In this document: positions 8,597 through 17,349 of the stretch, piece after piece
Numbering within the stretch: the first letter of the stretch is position 1
Layout of the letters: the number at the start of each line of letters is the position of its first letter
Assembly: GCA_041395105.1 (NCBI GenBank)
Contig: JAWLBB010000002.1
Span: 1,093,665-1,157,664, forward strand
Source of the DNA: Opitutaceae bacterium
Lineage (GTDB): Bacteria > Verrucomicrobiota > Verrucomicrobiia > Opitutales > Opitutaceae
Direction: 5' to 3'
DNA: 64,000 nt
The notes under the pieces: generated by a model
Databases searched by the model: none
Told to the model about the DNA's origin: nothing
The model's input: the letters and a program-made list of their open reading frames with translations, nothing else
Translations under genes and position numbers: made by a program

Positions 8597-11500
8597 GTGC
8601 CATCCCATCTCCAGATTCATCTGCTCGGGGACTTCAGCCTGAGTCTCGATGGTGAGCCACTGACTTCGGTGGACACCCCGCGTTTGCGGATGCTGCTGAC
8701 CTATCTCGCCCTGCGTCCGGGCGTTCCCCAGGTGCGCTCCAAGATCGCCTTCCTGTTCTGGCCCGATTCGACCGAAAAGCAGGCCCTGACCAATTTGCGG
8801 CACCTTCTCCACGAATTGAAGGCCAACCTGCCCGGAGCCAATGCCATCATTGAAACGAGCGGCAAATCCCTTCGATGGAGCCAGGATGCGTCCGCCACCG
8901 TCGATGTTACGGATTTCAGATCCGCACTGGTGGAAGCCGGCATCGCCGCCCGGTCTCGGGACACGGCGGCGGAAATCGCCGCACTCGAACGGGCGCTTTC
9001 GCTCTACTCCGGGGATCTTCTGCCCGGAACCGAAGCCGATTGGATTTCAGAGGAAAGAGAGAGTTTACGGGAGACCTTCGCCCAAGGGGCCGAGCGTCTG
9101 GTCCGGCTGTTCGACGAACGCCGTGACTACTCCAAGGCGATTCGCCAGGCCCGCCGCCTGCTCCGCCATGAGCCCACCCGGGAATCCTGGCACGCCCTCC
9201 TCATCAAGCTCCACATGGCCAACGGAGACCGTGCTGCCGGACTCCAGGCTTATCGGGAATGTGTGGGCATCCTCGAGCGCGAATTATCGGTCGGCCCCTC
9301 CCAAGCCATCCGTGAGCTGCACGAACGCTTGCTCGTCGGAGAGGAAACCCGTGACCGACGGAGACCACCACTCCGGGCCGGGGGGCCCGAACTGGCCATG
9401 CAGGGTCGGGACCGGGAATGGTCCGAACTCAAGACGACTTGGGAACGTGCGTCGCAGGGTTCGGCCCACCTGACCGTCCTGGTCGGGGAAGCCGGAATCG
9501 GCAAGACCCGCCTCGCCGAGGAACTTCTGACCTGGGTTGGCAATTCCGGGGGAAGGGCCTCCCGCACCCGCTCCTATGCTGCCGAGGGACGCCTGCCTTA
9601 TGCACCAGCCACGCAATGGCTGAGATCGCCGGCGCTGCAATCCGGCCTGCGAAACCTGGAACCGGTCTGGAAGATGGAGATCGCACGTCTCCTCCCCGAA
9701 CTGCGCCAGGAACTCAAGGATCTTGCCGAACTCGAGGCTCCGCGTGAGAGCTGGCATCAACAACACCTGCTGGAAGCACTCTCCAGAGCATTTCTTGCGA
9801 GCACAGAGCCCCTTCTGCTCGTGCTTGATGACCTGCAATGGACCGACCAGGAGACCCTTGACTGGCTTCGCTACCTGCTCCGCCACGCACGGGAGGCCAG
9901 ACTCCTGATCGTCGGAACGATCCGGGTTGAAGAACTTCCTCCGGACCATCCGGTTCAAAGGCTGCTTCTCGATCTGGAACGAGACGGTCAGCTTACCCAA
10001 CTGGGTATCGGTCCGCTTTCAAAAGACGAGACGGCTTCCATTGCCGCTCAACTCGCGGGGCGGGCCCTTACGCCACAGGAAGTCGCCCGGTTGTGGACGG
10101 CGACGGAAGGCAACCCTCTTTATGTCGTCGAAAGCATCCGCGCCGGACTTCGGGAACGGGGCCCCAGTATTCTGCCCCAGACGGCAGCTTCGGTCGACTG
10201 GAAGATCGGAACCCTGGCCGTCCCCCCGAAAGTGCATGCCGTCATCACCATGCGCCTGGCCCAACTCTCGGCGGACGCCCGCGAGATCACCGGCGTCGCT
10301 GCGGTCATCGGAAGGGAATTCCCCATTGAGGTCCTGATCCAGGTCTGCGGACAAAGTGAGGAGGAGCTTTTTCCGGTTCTGGATGAACTCTGGCAGAAGC
10401 GGATCATGTTTGAGCACGAAGCGGGCGTCTATGATTTCACCCACGACAAGATCCGCGAGGTGGCCTATGCGGATATGATCTCTCCCCGTCGTCGGATGCT
10501 CCATCGACGGGCGGCCGATGCACTCGAAACCATACATTTCGCCGATCTTGGTCCGGTCAGCGCCCAGCTCGGTGCGCACTTCGAGGCAGCCGGGTTGCCC
10601 GGCCAGGCGATCGAAGCCTATCATCGGGCGGCCGATGCGGCCCGGCAGGTCTACGCCAACGAAGAGGCGATCCGCCTGTTCGGAAGAGCTCTTTCGGCGC
10701 TTAAGGCACTGCCCGCAACCTCTGACCGGAGCGAAATGGAGATCGTCCTGAACTCGAAACTGGTTGCCTGCCTGGTTGAGACCTACGGTTACCCGGCCCC
10801 CGCGGTATGGGGAATCTACGATCGGGCGGTCGAGCTTTGCGAAGAGCTCGGTCGTCCCACGGACCTGCCCATTCTCCGGGTGCTCGCCATCGCCAGTCTC
10901 ACTATCGGGGACCTGACGCGGGCCCGACGCCTTGGGGAGGAGTTTCTCAGGGTCTTTGACCAGACAAAGGCGAAAATGACGATGGTCGAAGGAGAGTATA
11001 TCCTCGGGGTGACCCACCACTGGTTGGGCAATTTCGCCCGGGCACGGCAACACCTGGAAACCTCCCTCGCGAACTACGATCCGGCCGACCGCGCCAGACA
11101 TATCACCCTCTTCGCCCAGGATCCGAAAGCCGTCTGCCTCGTCCGGCTCGGATGGAGCCTTTGGTTTCTCGGCTATCCGGACCAGGCTGCCGATGCCATC
11201 AACCAGGCGGTCCAGGTCGCACGGTCCCTCCACCATCCCCATACCGAAGGTTATGCGCTCTGCTTCGGAGCCCAAGCCCTCACCGATATGGGCAGGAAAG
11301 AATCGGCACTCGCTCTACTGGATTCTCTTGAAGTAATCCTGGCGGATCATCCGATGGCCTTCTGGGATCATCGCGGCAGGGTTCTGCGTCATTTTCTGTC
11401 GTTGGGGGATCGCCCTGCGGCGGAATGCGTCACCGGGATGCGTGAGGCCATGGCGGCCTACGACAAGGACCGATGTTTTGTCTGTTTCTCCCATTTCCTG

Positions 11501-11893
11501 TGCTACATCGCCCGCGCTTACCTGAGCACCGCCGACATTGGCTCAGGGCTCGCGACTATCCAGGAAGCGTATGAATTGCTTGAGACGATTGATGAACGTC
11601 ATTACCTGGCCGAAATCCATCGGATCCGGGGTGAATTGCTGGCCGCCGGCAAAGGCCAGAGCGAGGAGATCGAGGCGGCTTTCGGGCAGGCACTCGAGGT
11701 CGCGCGCATACAGGGCGCCAGATCCCTGGAACTGCGGGCGGCCCTGAGTCTGGGCCGGTTCCGGCTCTCGAAGAACAAAAGAAACAAAGCGAAGGCCCAC
11801 GCATTGGTGCGCGAAGTCGCCGATGGGTTCACCGAGGGATTCGACTTTCCGGACCTCATCGAAGCCAGGGCCTTCCTCGACGAATGCTCCTGA
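8597..11893 (+). CDS. SARP-type regulator: OmpR-like DNA-binding, BTAD, AAA ATPase and TPR-like domains
   Basis: A large signal-responsive transcription activator. I prefer the GTG at 8597, giving MPSHLQIHLLGDFSL, the typical SARP start; a TTG at 8570 would add nine residues. Domains: winged-helix OmpR-type DNA-binding region (about 5-90), bacterial transcriptional activation domain (about 105-250), P-loop ATPase with Walker A GEAGIGKT near 297-304 and Walker B LLLVLDDLQW near 410-420, then helical TPR-like repeats to the end (YHRAADAARQVYANEEAIRLF and similar). Length 1098 residues fits the AfsR/large-ATPase subgroup. It lies directly upstream of a flavin oxidase and a cupin gene; direct GGGAACG repeats in the intervening promoter resemble SARP binding sites, so it may activate that operon. 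The signal is unknown. Confidence 0.85.
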   Translation: MPSHLQIHLLGDFSLSLDGEPLTSVDTPRLRMLLTYLALRPGVPQVRSKIAFLFWPDSTEKQALTNLRHLLHELKANLPGANAIIETSGKSLRWSQDASATVDVTDFRSALVEAGIAARSRDTAAEIAALERALSLYSGDLLPGTEADWISEERESLRETFAQGAERLVRLFDERRDYSKAIRQARRLLRHEPTRESWHALLIKLHMANGDRAAGLQAYRECVGILERELSVGPSQAIRELHERLLVGEETRDRRRPPLRAGGPELAMQGRDREWSELKTTWERASQGSAHLTVLVGEAGIGKTRLAEELLTWVGNSGGRASRTRSYAAEGRLPYAPATQWLRSPALQSGLRNLEPVWKMEIARLLPELRQELKDLAELEAPRESWHQQHLLEALSRAFLASTEPLLLVLDDLQWTDQETLDWLRYLLRHAREARLLIVGTIRVEELPPDHPVQRLLLDLERDGQLTQLGIGPLSKDETASIAAQLAGRALTPQEVARLWTATEGNPLYVVESIRAGLRERGPSILPQTAASVDWKIGTLAVPPKVHAVITMRLAQLSADAREITGVAAVIGREFPIEVLIQVCGQSEEELFPVLDELWQKRIMFEHEAGVYDFTHDKIREVAYADMISPRRRMLHRRAADALETIHFADLGPVSAQLGAHFEAAGLPGQAIEAYHRAADAARQVYANEEAIRLFGRALSALKALPATSDRSEMEIVLNSKLVACLVETYGYPAPAVWGIYDRAVELCEELGRPTDLPILRVLAIASLTIGDLTRARRLGEEFLRVFDQTKAKMTMVEGEYILGVTHHWLGNFARARQHLETSLANYDPADRARHITLFAQDPKAVCLVRLGWSLWFLGYPDQAADAINQAVQVARSLHHPHTEGYALCFGAQALTDMGRKESALALLDSLEVILADHPMAFWDHRGRVLRHFLSLGDRPAAECVTGMREAMAAYDKDRCFVCFSHFLCYIARAYLSTADIGSGLATIQEAYELLETIDERHYLAEIHRIRGELLAAGKGQSEEIEAAFGQALEVARIQGARSLELRAALSLGRFRLSKNKRNKAKAHALVREVADGFTEGFDFPDLIEARAFLDECS

Positions 11894-12313
11894 TACGGGA
11901 GCACCGGCCAAGAGCGTCCGGGAGAGGACCGGAAGTCATTCCCGCAAGGACCGGGGCTGCAACAGGATTGCGCGAAGGATCGATGAGTATCGGTCCCGAC
12001 CAAGTGTGGCAACACCGCTGTGCCGGCGTTCCTTCAGGCGGCACCCGCTTTTCGGCAAAGCGAAGTGGCTGCACCCGTGGCAACATGGCCCGGGAAGCCG
12101 GCCAGACCCGCCATTCGGCCCAATTCACCCCGAAGGAACGCTCAAGACCCGGTTTTCGCACCTTTTTTTTCGGATTTCCCGCTCGGGAACGCCGGAGGGA
12201 ACGCACGGGGAACGTTCAAGCCTGTAGGGTCCAACCCATCAAATCCCGGGAGTTCATCTCTTCGATTGAGTCACCGGGAGTATTGAAACCGAAACAATCA
12301 ACTCGTCATCGAT
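11894..12313. other. 420-bp intergenic region, probable promoter of the oxidase-cupin operon
   Basis: No coding frame here looks real. The distal half (11894-12130) shows nothing I can interpret. The proximal half holds GGAACGCTCAAG (12135-12146), echoed by GGAACGTTCAAG (12209-12220), and three GGGAACG heptamers at 11-12 base spacing, listed separately. Confidence 0.5.
12185..12214 (+). promoter_or_regulatory. Three direct GGGAACG heptamers, candidate SARP operator
   Basis: Heptamers GGGAACG begin at 12185, 12197 and 12208, so they repeat at one helical turn (12 and 11 bases). SARP regulators bind direct heptamers with about 11-base spacing next to the -35 region of target promoters. A SARP-type gene ends 290 bases upstream and the oxidase start is 100 bases downstream. 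The assignment is inferred from arrangement only. Confidence 0.45.
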
Positions 12314-13699
12314 ATGCCGCAACCCAGCCCCGAATCGATTCCCGCCCTGAAAGCAACCGTTCGCGGAGAAGTGCTCCTCTCGGACTCTCCCGGATATGAT
12401 GAAGCCCGCTCCATCTGGAATGCGATGATCGACAAGAAGCCCGCCGTCATCGTTCGCTGCACCGGCGTCGCCGACGTGATCGCGGCGGTCAATTACGGAC
12501 GTGACCAGGGCCTGGTCATCGCCGTAAAGGGCGGAGGTCACAATATCGCCGGAAACGCCGTCTGCGACGACGGATTGATGATCGACCTTTCGCTCATGAA
12601 GTCGGTCCATGTCGACCCGGCGACCAAACGCGCCTACGCCGGTCCCGGAGCCACCCTCGGTGATCTCGATCACGAGACCGCTGTTCATGGACTGGCCACG
12701 CCGACCGGGATCAACTCGACCACCGGAATTGCCGGACTCACGCTTGGAGGCGGATTCGGGTGGCTCAGCCGGTCCTACGGGCTGACGGCCGACAACGTTG
12801 TGTCGATGGAAGTTGTCACCGCCGAGGGCGAGCGGGTGCGCGCCAGCAGCGATGAGAACACCGATCTCTTCTGGGCCCTTCGTGGAGGGGGCGGCAACTT
12901 CGGTATCGTGACCCTCTTTGAGTACCAGCTGCACGACGTCGGACCCAACCTTTTGGCCGGTTTGATTGTCTTCCCGGGCGCCGATTCCAAAAAGGTCCTG
13001 ACCCAATACCGCGAGTTCACCAAAGACATGCCGGATGAGCTGACCGTCTGGATGGTGACACGGGGTGCGCCGCCGCTGCCGTTCCTTCCTGAAGACGTCC
13101 ACGGCAAACACGTGGTCGTCCTCGCATTCTGCTACAACGGGGATCCCGCCGACGGCGAGAAACTCATCGCTCCGATGCGAGGCTTCGCCAAAGCCCACGG
13201 CGAGATGGTCGGCGTCATGCCCTTCGCCGGCTGGCAGCAGGCCTTCGATCCCTTGCTGACCCCCGGTGCGCGCAATTACTGGAAGTCTCACAATTTCACC
13301 GAACTGAAGGACGGCCTGATCGATACGACGATCGAGTACGCCAGCAAGCTCCCCTCACCCCACTGCGAGATCTTCATCGCCCAACTGGGTGGGGCCACGC
13401 TCCGCGTCGCCCCGGATGCCATGGCTTACGGTAACCGCGACGCCAGGTATGTCATGAATGTCCACGGCCGCTGGGAAACGGCGGCCGAAGACGAAAAGTG
13501 CATCGATTGGTCGAGGAAGTTCTTCGATGCCGCCGCTCCCTTTGCCACCGGCGGTGTCTACGTCAACTTCATGACCGCAGAGGAGTCCGCCCGGGTGGCC
13601 AATGCCTTCGGCCCCAACCACAAGCGGCTCGCGTCCATCAAGGCCAAGTATGACCCGAAGAATCTCTTCCGACTCAACCAGAACATCAAACCGGCCTGA
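12314..13699 (+). CDS. FAD-linked oxidoreductase, berberine-bridge/VAO-type
   Basis: The 461-residue protein is a PCMH-type flavoprotein. VKGGGHNIAG (71-80) contains H76, the usual site of covalent 8-alpha FAD attachment. GLTLGGGFGWLSRSYGL (about 140-156) is the second flavin-binding stretch; it lacks the Cys that gives bicovalent flavin in berberine bridge enzymes, so a single His link is expected. LFWALRGGGGNFGIVT and the C-terminal Y.NFM..E..RV..AFG..RL..IK.KYDP.NLF segment are typical of bacterial BBE-like oxidases. These oxidise sugars or phenolic alcohols using oxygen. It is followed after 72 bases by a small cupin gene and preceded by the SARP-type regulator gene. Confidence 0.88.
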   Translation: MPQPSPESIPALKATVRGEVLLSDSPGYDEARSIWNAMIDKKPAVIVRCTGVADVIAAVNYGRDQGLVIAVKGGGHNIAGNAVCDDGLMIDLSLMKSVHVDPATKRAYAGPGATLGDLDHETAVHGLATPTGINSTTGIAGLTLGGGFGWLSRSYGLTADNVVSMEVVTAEGERVRASSDENTDLFWALRGGGGNFGIVTLFEYQLHDVGPNLLAGLIVFPGADSKKVLTQYREFTKDMPDELTVWMVTRGAPPLPFLPEDVHGKHVVVLAFCYNGDPADGEKLIAPMRGFAKAHGEMVGVMPFAGWQQAFDPLLTPGARNYWKSHNFTELKDGLIDTTIEYASKLPSPHCEIFIAQLGGATLRVAPDAMAYGNRDARYVMNVHGRWETAAEDEKCIDWSRKFFDAAAPFATGGVYVNFMTAEESARVANAFGPNHKRLASIKAKYDPKNLFRLNQNIKPA

Positions 13700-13771
13700 G
13701 AGTGCCGTCATAAATGTGCTGAAGGGTCGCAACCACCAACGAACCGATCGAGTGATCCACCAGAAAGAAAT

Positions 13772-14158
13772 ATGAAAATCGCGAAAGAAAAAATCCCAGA
13801 AAGACTCAACGTTCCCGGCGCGATCGCTCGTCAGGAGTTCAATTTCGGTGACGCCTCCGGATACGGAAGTATTGCCGGAGAGTACTTCTCGCTCAAGATG
13901 GGCACCGATATTGCGCCCCTGCTCAAAGGCCTGGAATCCGATCTCTGCCAGTCGCCTCATTGGGGCTATATGATCACGGGAGAAGTGACCGTCTCCTACG
14001 GAGACAAATCGGAGGAAACCGTCGTCGGAGGAGATCTCTTCTACTGGCCGCCCGGGCACTCGATCCGGGTTGGAGCCGATGCCGAGATTGTCCTCTTCAG
14101 CCCGCAGCATGAGCATTGTGCCGTGGTGGACCACCTCAAGAAGCAACTGGTCGGCTGA
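13772..14158 (+). CDS. Cupin-domain protein (128 aa)
   Basis: This is a single-domain cupin. The centre has SPHWGYMITGEVTVSYGD (motif-1-like, with a single His) and the second half has GDLFYWPPGHSIRVG (motif 2, PPGH), ending in a conserved-looking HEHCAVVDHLKKQL tail. Such proteins are often sugar- or metal-binding and some act as isomerases or sensors. It follows the flavin oxidase gene and likely shares its transcript. The weak first motif leaves metal binding uncertain; no specific reaction can be assigned. Confidence 0.75.
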   Translation: MKIAKEKIPERLNVPGAIARQEFNFGDASGYGSIAGEYFSLKMGTDIAPLLKGLESDLCQSPHWGYMITGEVTVSYGDKSEETVVGGDLFYWPPGHSIRVGADAEIVLFSPQHEHCAVVDHLKKQLVG

Positions 14159-14230
14159 GCCGGACAAACGGCCCCACGCCAGGCCGAACCATCGGTATCG
14201 GGCAGGTATTGCCTCGCCTCTCATGCCCCT

Positions 14231-14260
14231 GGTGTAGTCGCCTTCTCCGGCGGCTACACC
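14231..14260. terminator. Bidirectional hairpin between convergent cupin and ferritin-like genes
   Basis: GGTGTAGTCGCC and GGCGGCTACACC form a 12-bp stem with one G-T pair and a 6-base loop. It lies between two convergent genes, so it probably stops both transcripts. The GTAGTCGCC arm resembles the outer arm of the 145-bp repeats at 1138 and 43793, so it may also be a relative of that repeat family. Confidence 0.55.
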
Positions 14261-14268
14261 TTCGGACG

Positions 14269-15588
14269 TCAGGAGAGGCCGTATTTCCGGAGGATCTTCT
14301 TCCCGGTCAGCCGCTTTTCGCGCGGAAGGGTGTGGGCGACCTTGCCTCCGTAGATGCCGGCGTATTCGGTGAATTTCGTCCGGGTGGCCTCGACGAAGTC
14401 ACCGACGTCGGTCTCGATCCCGTGGAGCTTCATGAGGTCTCCAAGCCAGCGGTGACCGTAACGGACATGGTTCTGTTCGTCGTTCCGGTCAAAAGCGAGA
14501 AGAGTGTCCGCCTCGAAATCATTCAACTCCCGTATCCGGTCCATCACGATGGCTTTGGTCGGGAAACTACCCGCCTCGAATTCCATCGTCATCATGGCAT
14601 AGCGCTCAGGCGGCGGCATCTGGACAAGGATATTGAAGAGATCGAGGGCATGCTCGACCGTCATGATGTCGATCCCGAGCTTGGGGAGCTGACGAAAACC
14701 GAACTGACTGTGACGCGACTCATCCCAGAGATGGCGCGCCATGTCGTAATGCATTTCGAGAGGCGCCTGCGGGGTGTCGTAGAAGACGGTGGCAAGGTAG
14801 TCGACCGCATCCATCTCGTTCATCAGCCAGACATAGACCATGACGCGCAGGACCCGGGCATCAGTGGCCGGATCGACCAGCCACTCGCGGACGATGGGAT
14901 CACTCTCCGGATCGTGGCCGAATACGCTTGAGGTTACCGGATAACGGCCGCGCGAACAGGTTGCGGGATGGGTGTAGGGGGCTGCCGGGTGTCTCCAGTC
15001 AAAATCGGTGGCCACGCCCAGTCCGAGCAGCCCCCCGATACTGGTCACGGCCGCGCGTAGGTGATCACACCACCGGGATTCCTCATTGTTGCCCAGATAC
15101 TTGCGGATCTCCTCCCCATGGCGCTCTTCGTCGGCAATGAATTCCTGGAGAAGCTGCTTGGTCGGCCAATCGGCGAGGTGATCGGTGACCCGAAGGTAGT
15201 GCCGGTAGGCTTCGAGGAGCGTCGGCTTGATCACGCGGTAGAAACCGGCCAGGGCCACGGCCCCGTCGGGAGGTGAGGCGGCTTCCTCAAAGAGATTGCG
15301 GATGGCTTCCCGAACCCCTTCTCCGGACCCGAACCCGGCCATTTCCCGTCCACGTTCCTTGAGAAACCGGGCATGCTGGGCGGATTCCCAGGTGTGCTGG
15401 GAGATCATGTACTTGAGCTCGGGCTCTCCGACCCGGTAGATCAGGGTGGTCGCGGTCCGGAGGAATTCGCGTTCGACCTCGAAGATTCGGCGCAGCAGCC
15501 GGGCCATGTCCGTCACGGCGAGCATGCGGGCGGAGGCTTTGGTCGAGGATTCCGATGAAGTGGCGGTTGGGGTGGTGGAGGAAACCAT
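14269..15588 (-). CDS. Ferritin-like di-iron protein, two-domain
   Basis: The 439-residue helical protein appears to hold two ferritin-like four-helix units. ExxH motifs are clear at E154-H157 (DEERH), E290-H293 (DESRH) and E371-H374 (DEQNH), with preceding Glu residues on earlier helices (NEMDA at 257-261, EREF near 40) that could complete di-iron sites; the first unit also has WESAQH at 67-72. Such proteins may be oxygenases or oxidases with a carboxylate-bridged iron pair. Residues 1-25 are Ser/Thr rich and probably disordered. It shares direction with the cysteine hydrolase gene upstream, 73 bases away, and may be in one operon with it. The reaction is unknown. Confidence 0.65.
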   Translation of the reverse strand: MVSSTTPTATSSESSTKASARMLAVTDMARLLRRIFEVEREFLRTATTLIYRVGEPELKYMISQHTWESAQHARFLKERGREMAGFGSGEGVREAIRNLFEEAASPPDGAVALAGFYRVIKPTLLEAYRHYLRVTDHLADWPTKQLLQEFIADEERHGEEIRKYLGNNEESRWCDHLRAAVTSIGGLLGLGVATDFDWRHPAAPYTHPATCSRGRYPVTSSVFGHDPESDPIVREWLVDPATDARVLRVMVYVWLMNEMDAVDYLATVFYDTPQAPLEMHYDMARHLWDESRHSQFGFRQLPKLGIDIMTVEHALDLFNILVQMPPPERYAMMTMEFEAGSFPTKAIVMDRIRELNDFEADTLLAFDRNDEQNHVRYGHRWLGDLMKLHGIETDVGDFVEATRTKFTEYAGIYGGKVAHTLPREKRLTGKKILRKYGLS

Positions 15589-15661
15589 GATGTTTACTGA
15601 TAACGACTATGACCCAACTGCATAAAGTCGCGGATTTCAATCCGGCGCGATTCGAAACTGT

Positions 15662-16444
15662 TCAGTTTCGACCCTGCCGCAGCGCCGCGATCAATTCCGG
15701 GGCCGTGATGGAAAAGCGCTGACTCATCTCGAGATGCTGGATGGCCATGCGGGTCTGGCCGTGACGGACACCGCTCTCAAAGGATTCCATTCCCGTCGTG
15801 CAATCCCTCAGGAGGATGGTCGCATATCCGCGGTTGTTCATGTGAATCATCCCGTAGTCATTCAACATCATGCAGTAGTTGGTGTTGAACCCGTAGAAGA
15901 TGAGGAAGAGGAAACCATGGGCCCTGCAGTAGCGATGGAGTTCCTCGCCATTGGCCACGACCGGCTCATCGCCGATCGGCTCGGATAACGGATGGAACCG
16001 GCGTTGGGTCAGACGCACATCCAGTTCCGGTTGCCGGGGCTCGACCGGATGCCCGTAAACGGCGAATTCCCCCGTCCGACCGATAAACTCCCGGGGCGGC
16101 CAGGTATCATGGACCGGCCACTCCACTTCGTCCTCCCGGATCATGCGGACCCAATTGGGATGCTCAAGGGCGACCCGGGGGCCGGGCGCGTGGATCAGGC
16201 TGAGCCCCGATGACCTCACCACCTTGAGCAGGGGGCGGATCCGCCCCGCCGTGATCGCCTGAATCCGGTCGCGGGTCTCGGTCAGATAATGCGTTTGCCA
16301 GACGTCGAGAGCGACGACGGCAACCCGCTCCATCGGCAGTTTCCAATCGAGGAAATTGTAGGTGGTGTTCGCTTCCGTCCAGTCGACTCCCGGGTCGACG
16401 TGCCAGCGGTAATAGCGGGGCTTGAGGGAAAGCGTGCGAGGCAT
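15662..16444 (-). CDS. Isochorismatase-like cysteine hydrolase
   Basis: The ATG at 16444 gives a 260-residue protein starting MPRTLSLKPRYY; an upstream TTG would add six residues. The catalytic triad pattern of the isochorismatase-like family is visible: Asp in VVALDVWQTHY (about residue 48), a middle basic residue region in RLTQRRFHP, and the nucleophilic Cys in GFNTNYCMMLNDYGM (about 197). Members hydrolyse amide or ester bonds of small molecules (nicotinamide, carbamoyl compounds, ureido acids). It is divergent from two amidohydrolase genes across a promoter with the TAACCAAATGGTTA palindrome, 95 bases from its start, suggesting joint use in one degradative route. Confidence 0.82.
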   Translation of the reverse strand: MPRTLSLKPRYYRWHVDPGVDWTEANTTYNFLDWKLPMERVAVVALDVWQTHYLTETRDRIQAITAGRIRPLLKVVRSSGLSLIHAPGPRVALEHPNWVRMIREDEVEWPVHDTWPPREFIGRTGEFAVYGHPVEPRQPELDVRLTQRRFHPLSEPIGDEPVVANGEELHRYCRAHGFLFLIFYGFNTNYCMMLNDYGMIHMNNRGYATILLRDCTTGMESFESGVRHGQTRMAIQHLEMSQRFSITAPELIAALRQGRN

Positions 16445-16538
16445 GGGCGGATCTTCGGGCAAAAGGGATTCTGGTCAAATCCAGACTGTCGCTCCAACGC
16501 CGCCAGATCATCCTTGCCGTCCGGTTGATGGCGTCAGA

Positions 16539-16552
16539 TAACCAAATGGTTA
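16539..16552. promoter_or_regulatory. Candidate TetR operator in the cysteine hydrolase / amidohydrolase promoter
   Basis: TAACCAAATGGTTA, with flanks GA and CCT, matches the site at 6351 over 19 bases. It ends 14 bases before the GTG that I use for the amidohydrolase gene. A bound repressor would block that start region directly. An ATG inside this site is in frame but is unlikely to be used. Confidence 0.75.
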
Positions 16553-16566
16553 CCTTCGTTCGAATC

Positions 16567-17349
16567 GTGGCCCGCATCATCGACATTCATACCCACCCGA
16601 TCTTCTTCGAGAACGAGGTCTCGATGAAGCGGATCGACCGCCTGGTCCGCCATGCCAAAGGACTCGGAGTGGAAAAGATGGTCTCCCTTGGGGACGTCCT
16701 GAAGTTCGGTCCCAAGCCGAATGCGGCCCAGCTCCGGAAACTCAATGATGAAACCCATGCCCTGATGAAGCGGCATCCGGATTTCTTCATCGGTTTCTGT
16801 TACCTCAATCCCCTGCTCGGGGAGAAGTCGCTTCGGACCGAACTCGACCGATGCGTGGACGGGCTGGGCTTCAAGGGAATCAAACTGGAAATCGCCAACA
16901 ACGCATCGCATCCATCGATGAAACCGCTGATGAAGGCGGCGGAAGAAAAAGGGATTCCCGTCCTCCAGCACACCTGGGCCACCCAGCATCAGCGCATGCG
17001 CAAGACCCACAGCGATGCGATCGATACCTGCGGATTGGCCCGGCGTCATCCCAATACCCGGGTGATCATGGCCCATCTTTTCGGGATCGGACACCGGGGC
17101 GTGCTTGAGGCGATTGGTCTCGACAACCTGGTCGTCGATACATCGTCCTGCCTGCCCTTTGCCGGTCTGGTCGAGTTTGCCTGCGAGAAGCTCGGTGCCG
17201 ACCGGGTCCTTTACGGGTCCGACCTGCCCATCCGGGAATTGAGTGCCTGTATCGCCCGGGTGACCGCAGCGGATATCCCGGACAGCGCCATACCAAAGAT
17301 TCTCTACGACAACGCCGCCCGATGGCTCGGATTGGGAGGGACCAACTGA
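16567..17349 (+). CDS. Amidohydrolase-2 family metal-dependent hydrolase
   Basis: The GTG at 16567 is chosen because it gives MARIIDIHTHP, the typical family start, and leaves the operator at 16539-16552 upstream; longer starts would overlap it. Product 260 residues. The HxH metal motif is at 8-10 (HTH), followed by FKGIKLEIAN (beta-strand Lys/Glu region), LQHTWAT (His), IMAHLFG (His) and YGSDLP (Asp near 218), in the order of an amidohydrolase TIM barrel. These enzymes act as hydrolases or non-oxidative decarboxylases. Its stop overlaps the next amidohydrolase start (TGATG), so the two are translationally coupled and may form a heteromer or act in series. Confidence 0.82.
   Translation: MARIIDIHTHPIFFENEVSMKRIDRLVRHAKGLGVEKMVSLGDVLKFGPKPNAAQLRKLNDETHALMKRHPDFFIGFCYLNPLLGEKSLRTELDRCVDGLGFKGIKLEIANNASHPSMKPLMKAAEEKGIPVLQHTWATQHQRMRKTHSDAIDTCGLARRHPNTRVIMAHLFGIGHRGVLEAIGLDNLVVDTSSCLPFAGLVEFACEKLGADRVLYGSDLPIRELSACIARVTAADIPDSAIPKILYDNAARWLGLGGTN

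Noticed and set aside
12794..12814. Bicovalent flavin attachment in the BBE-like oxidase
   Set aside because: The second-site Cys expected in berberine bridge enzymes is absent from the GLTLGGGFGW stretch, so only His attachment is supported.
14116..14931. Rightward frame of 271 residues
   Set aside because: It runs opposite the ferritin-like gene in a high-GC region and has no recognisable domain, whereas the leftward product has clear ExxH motifs.
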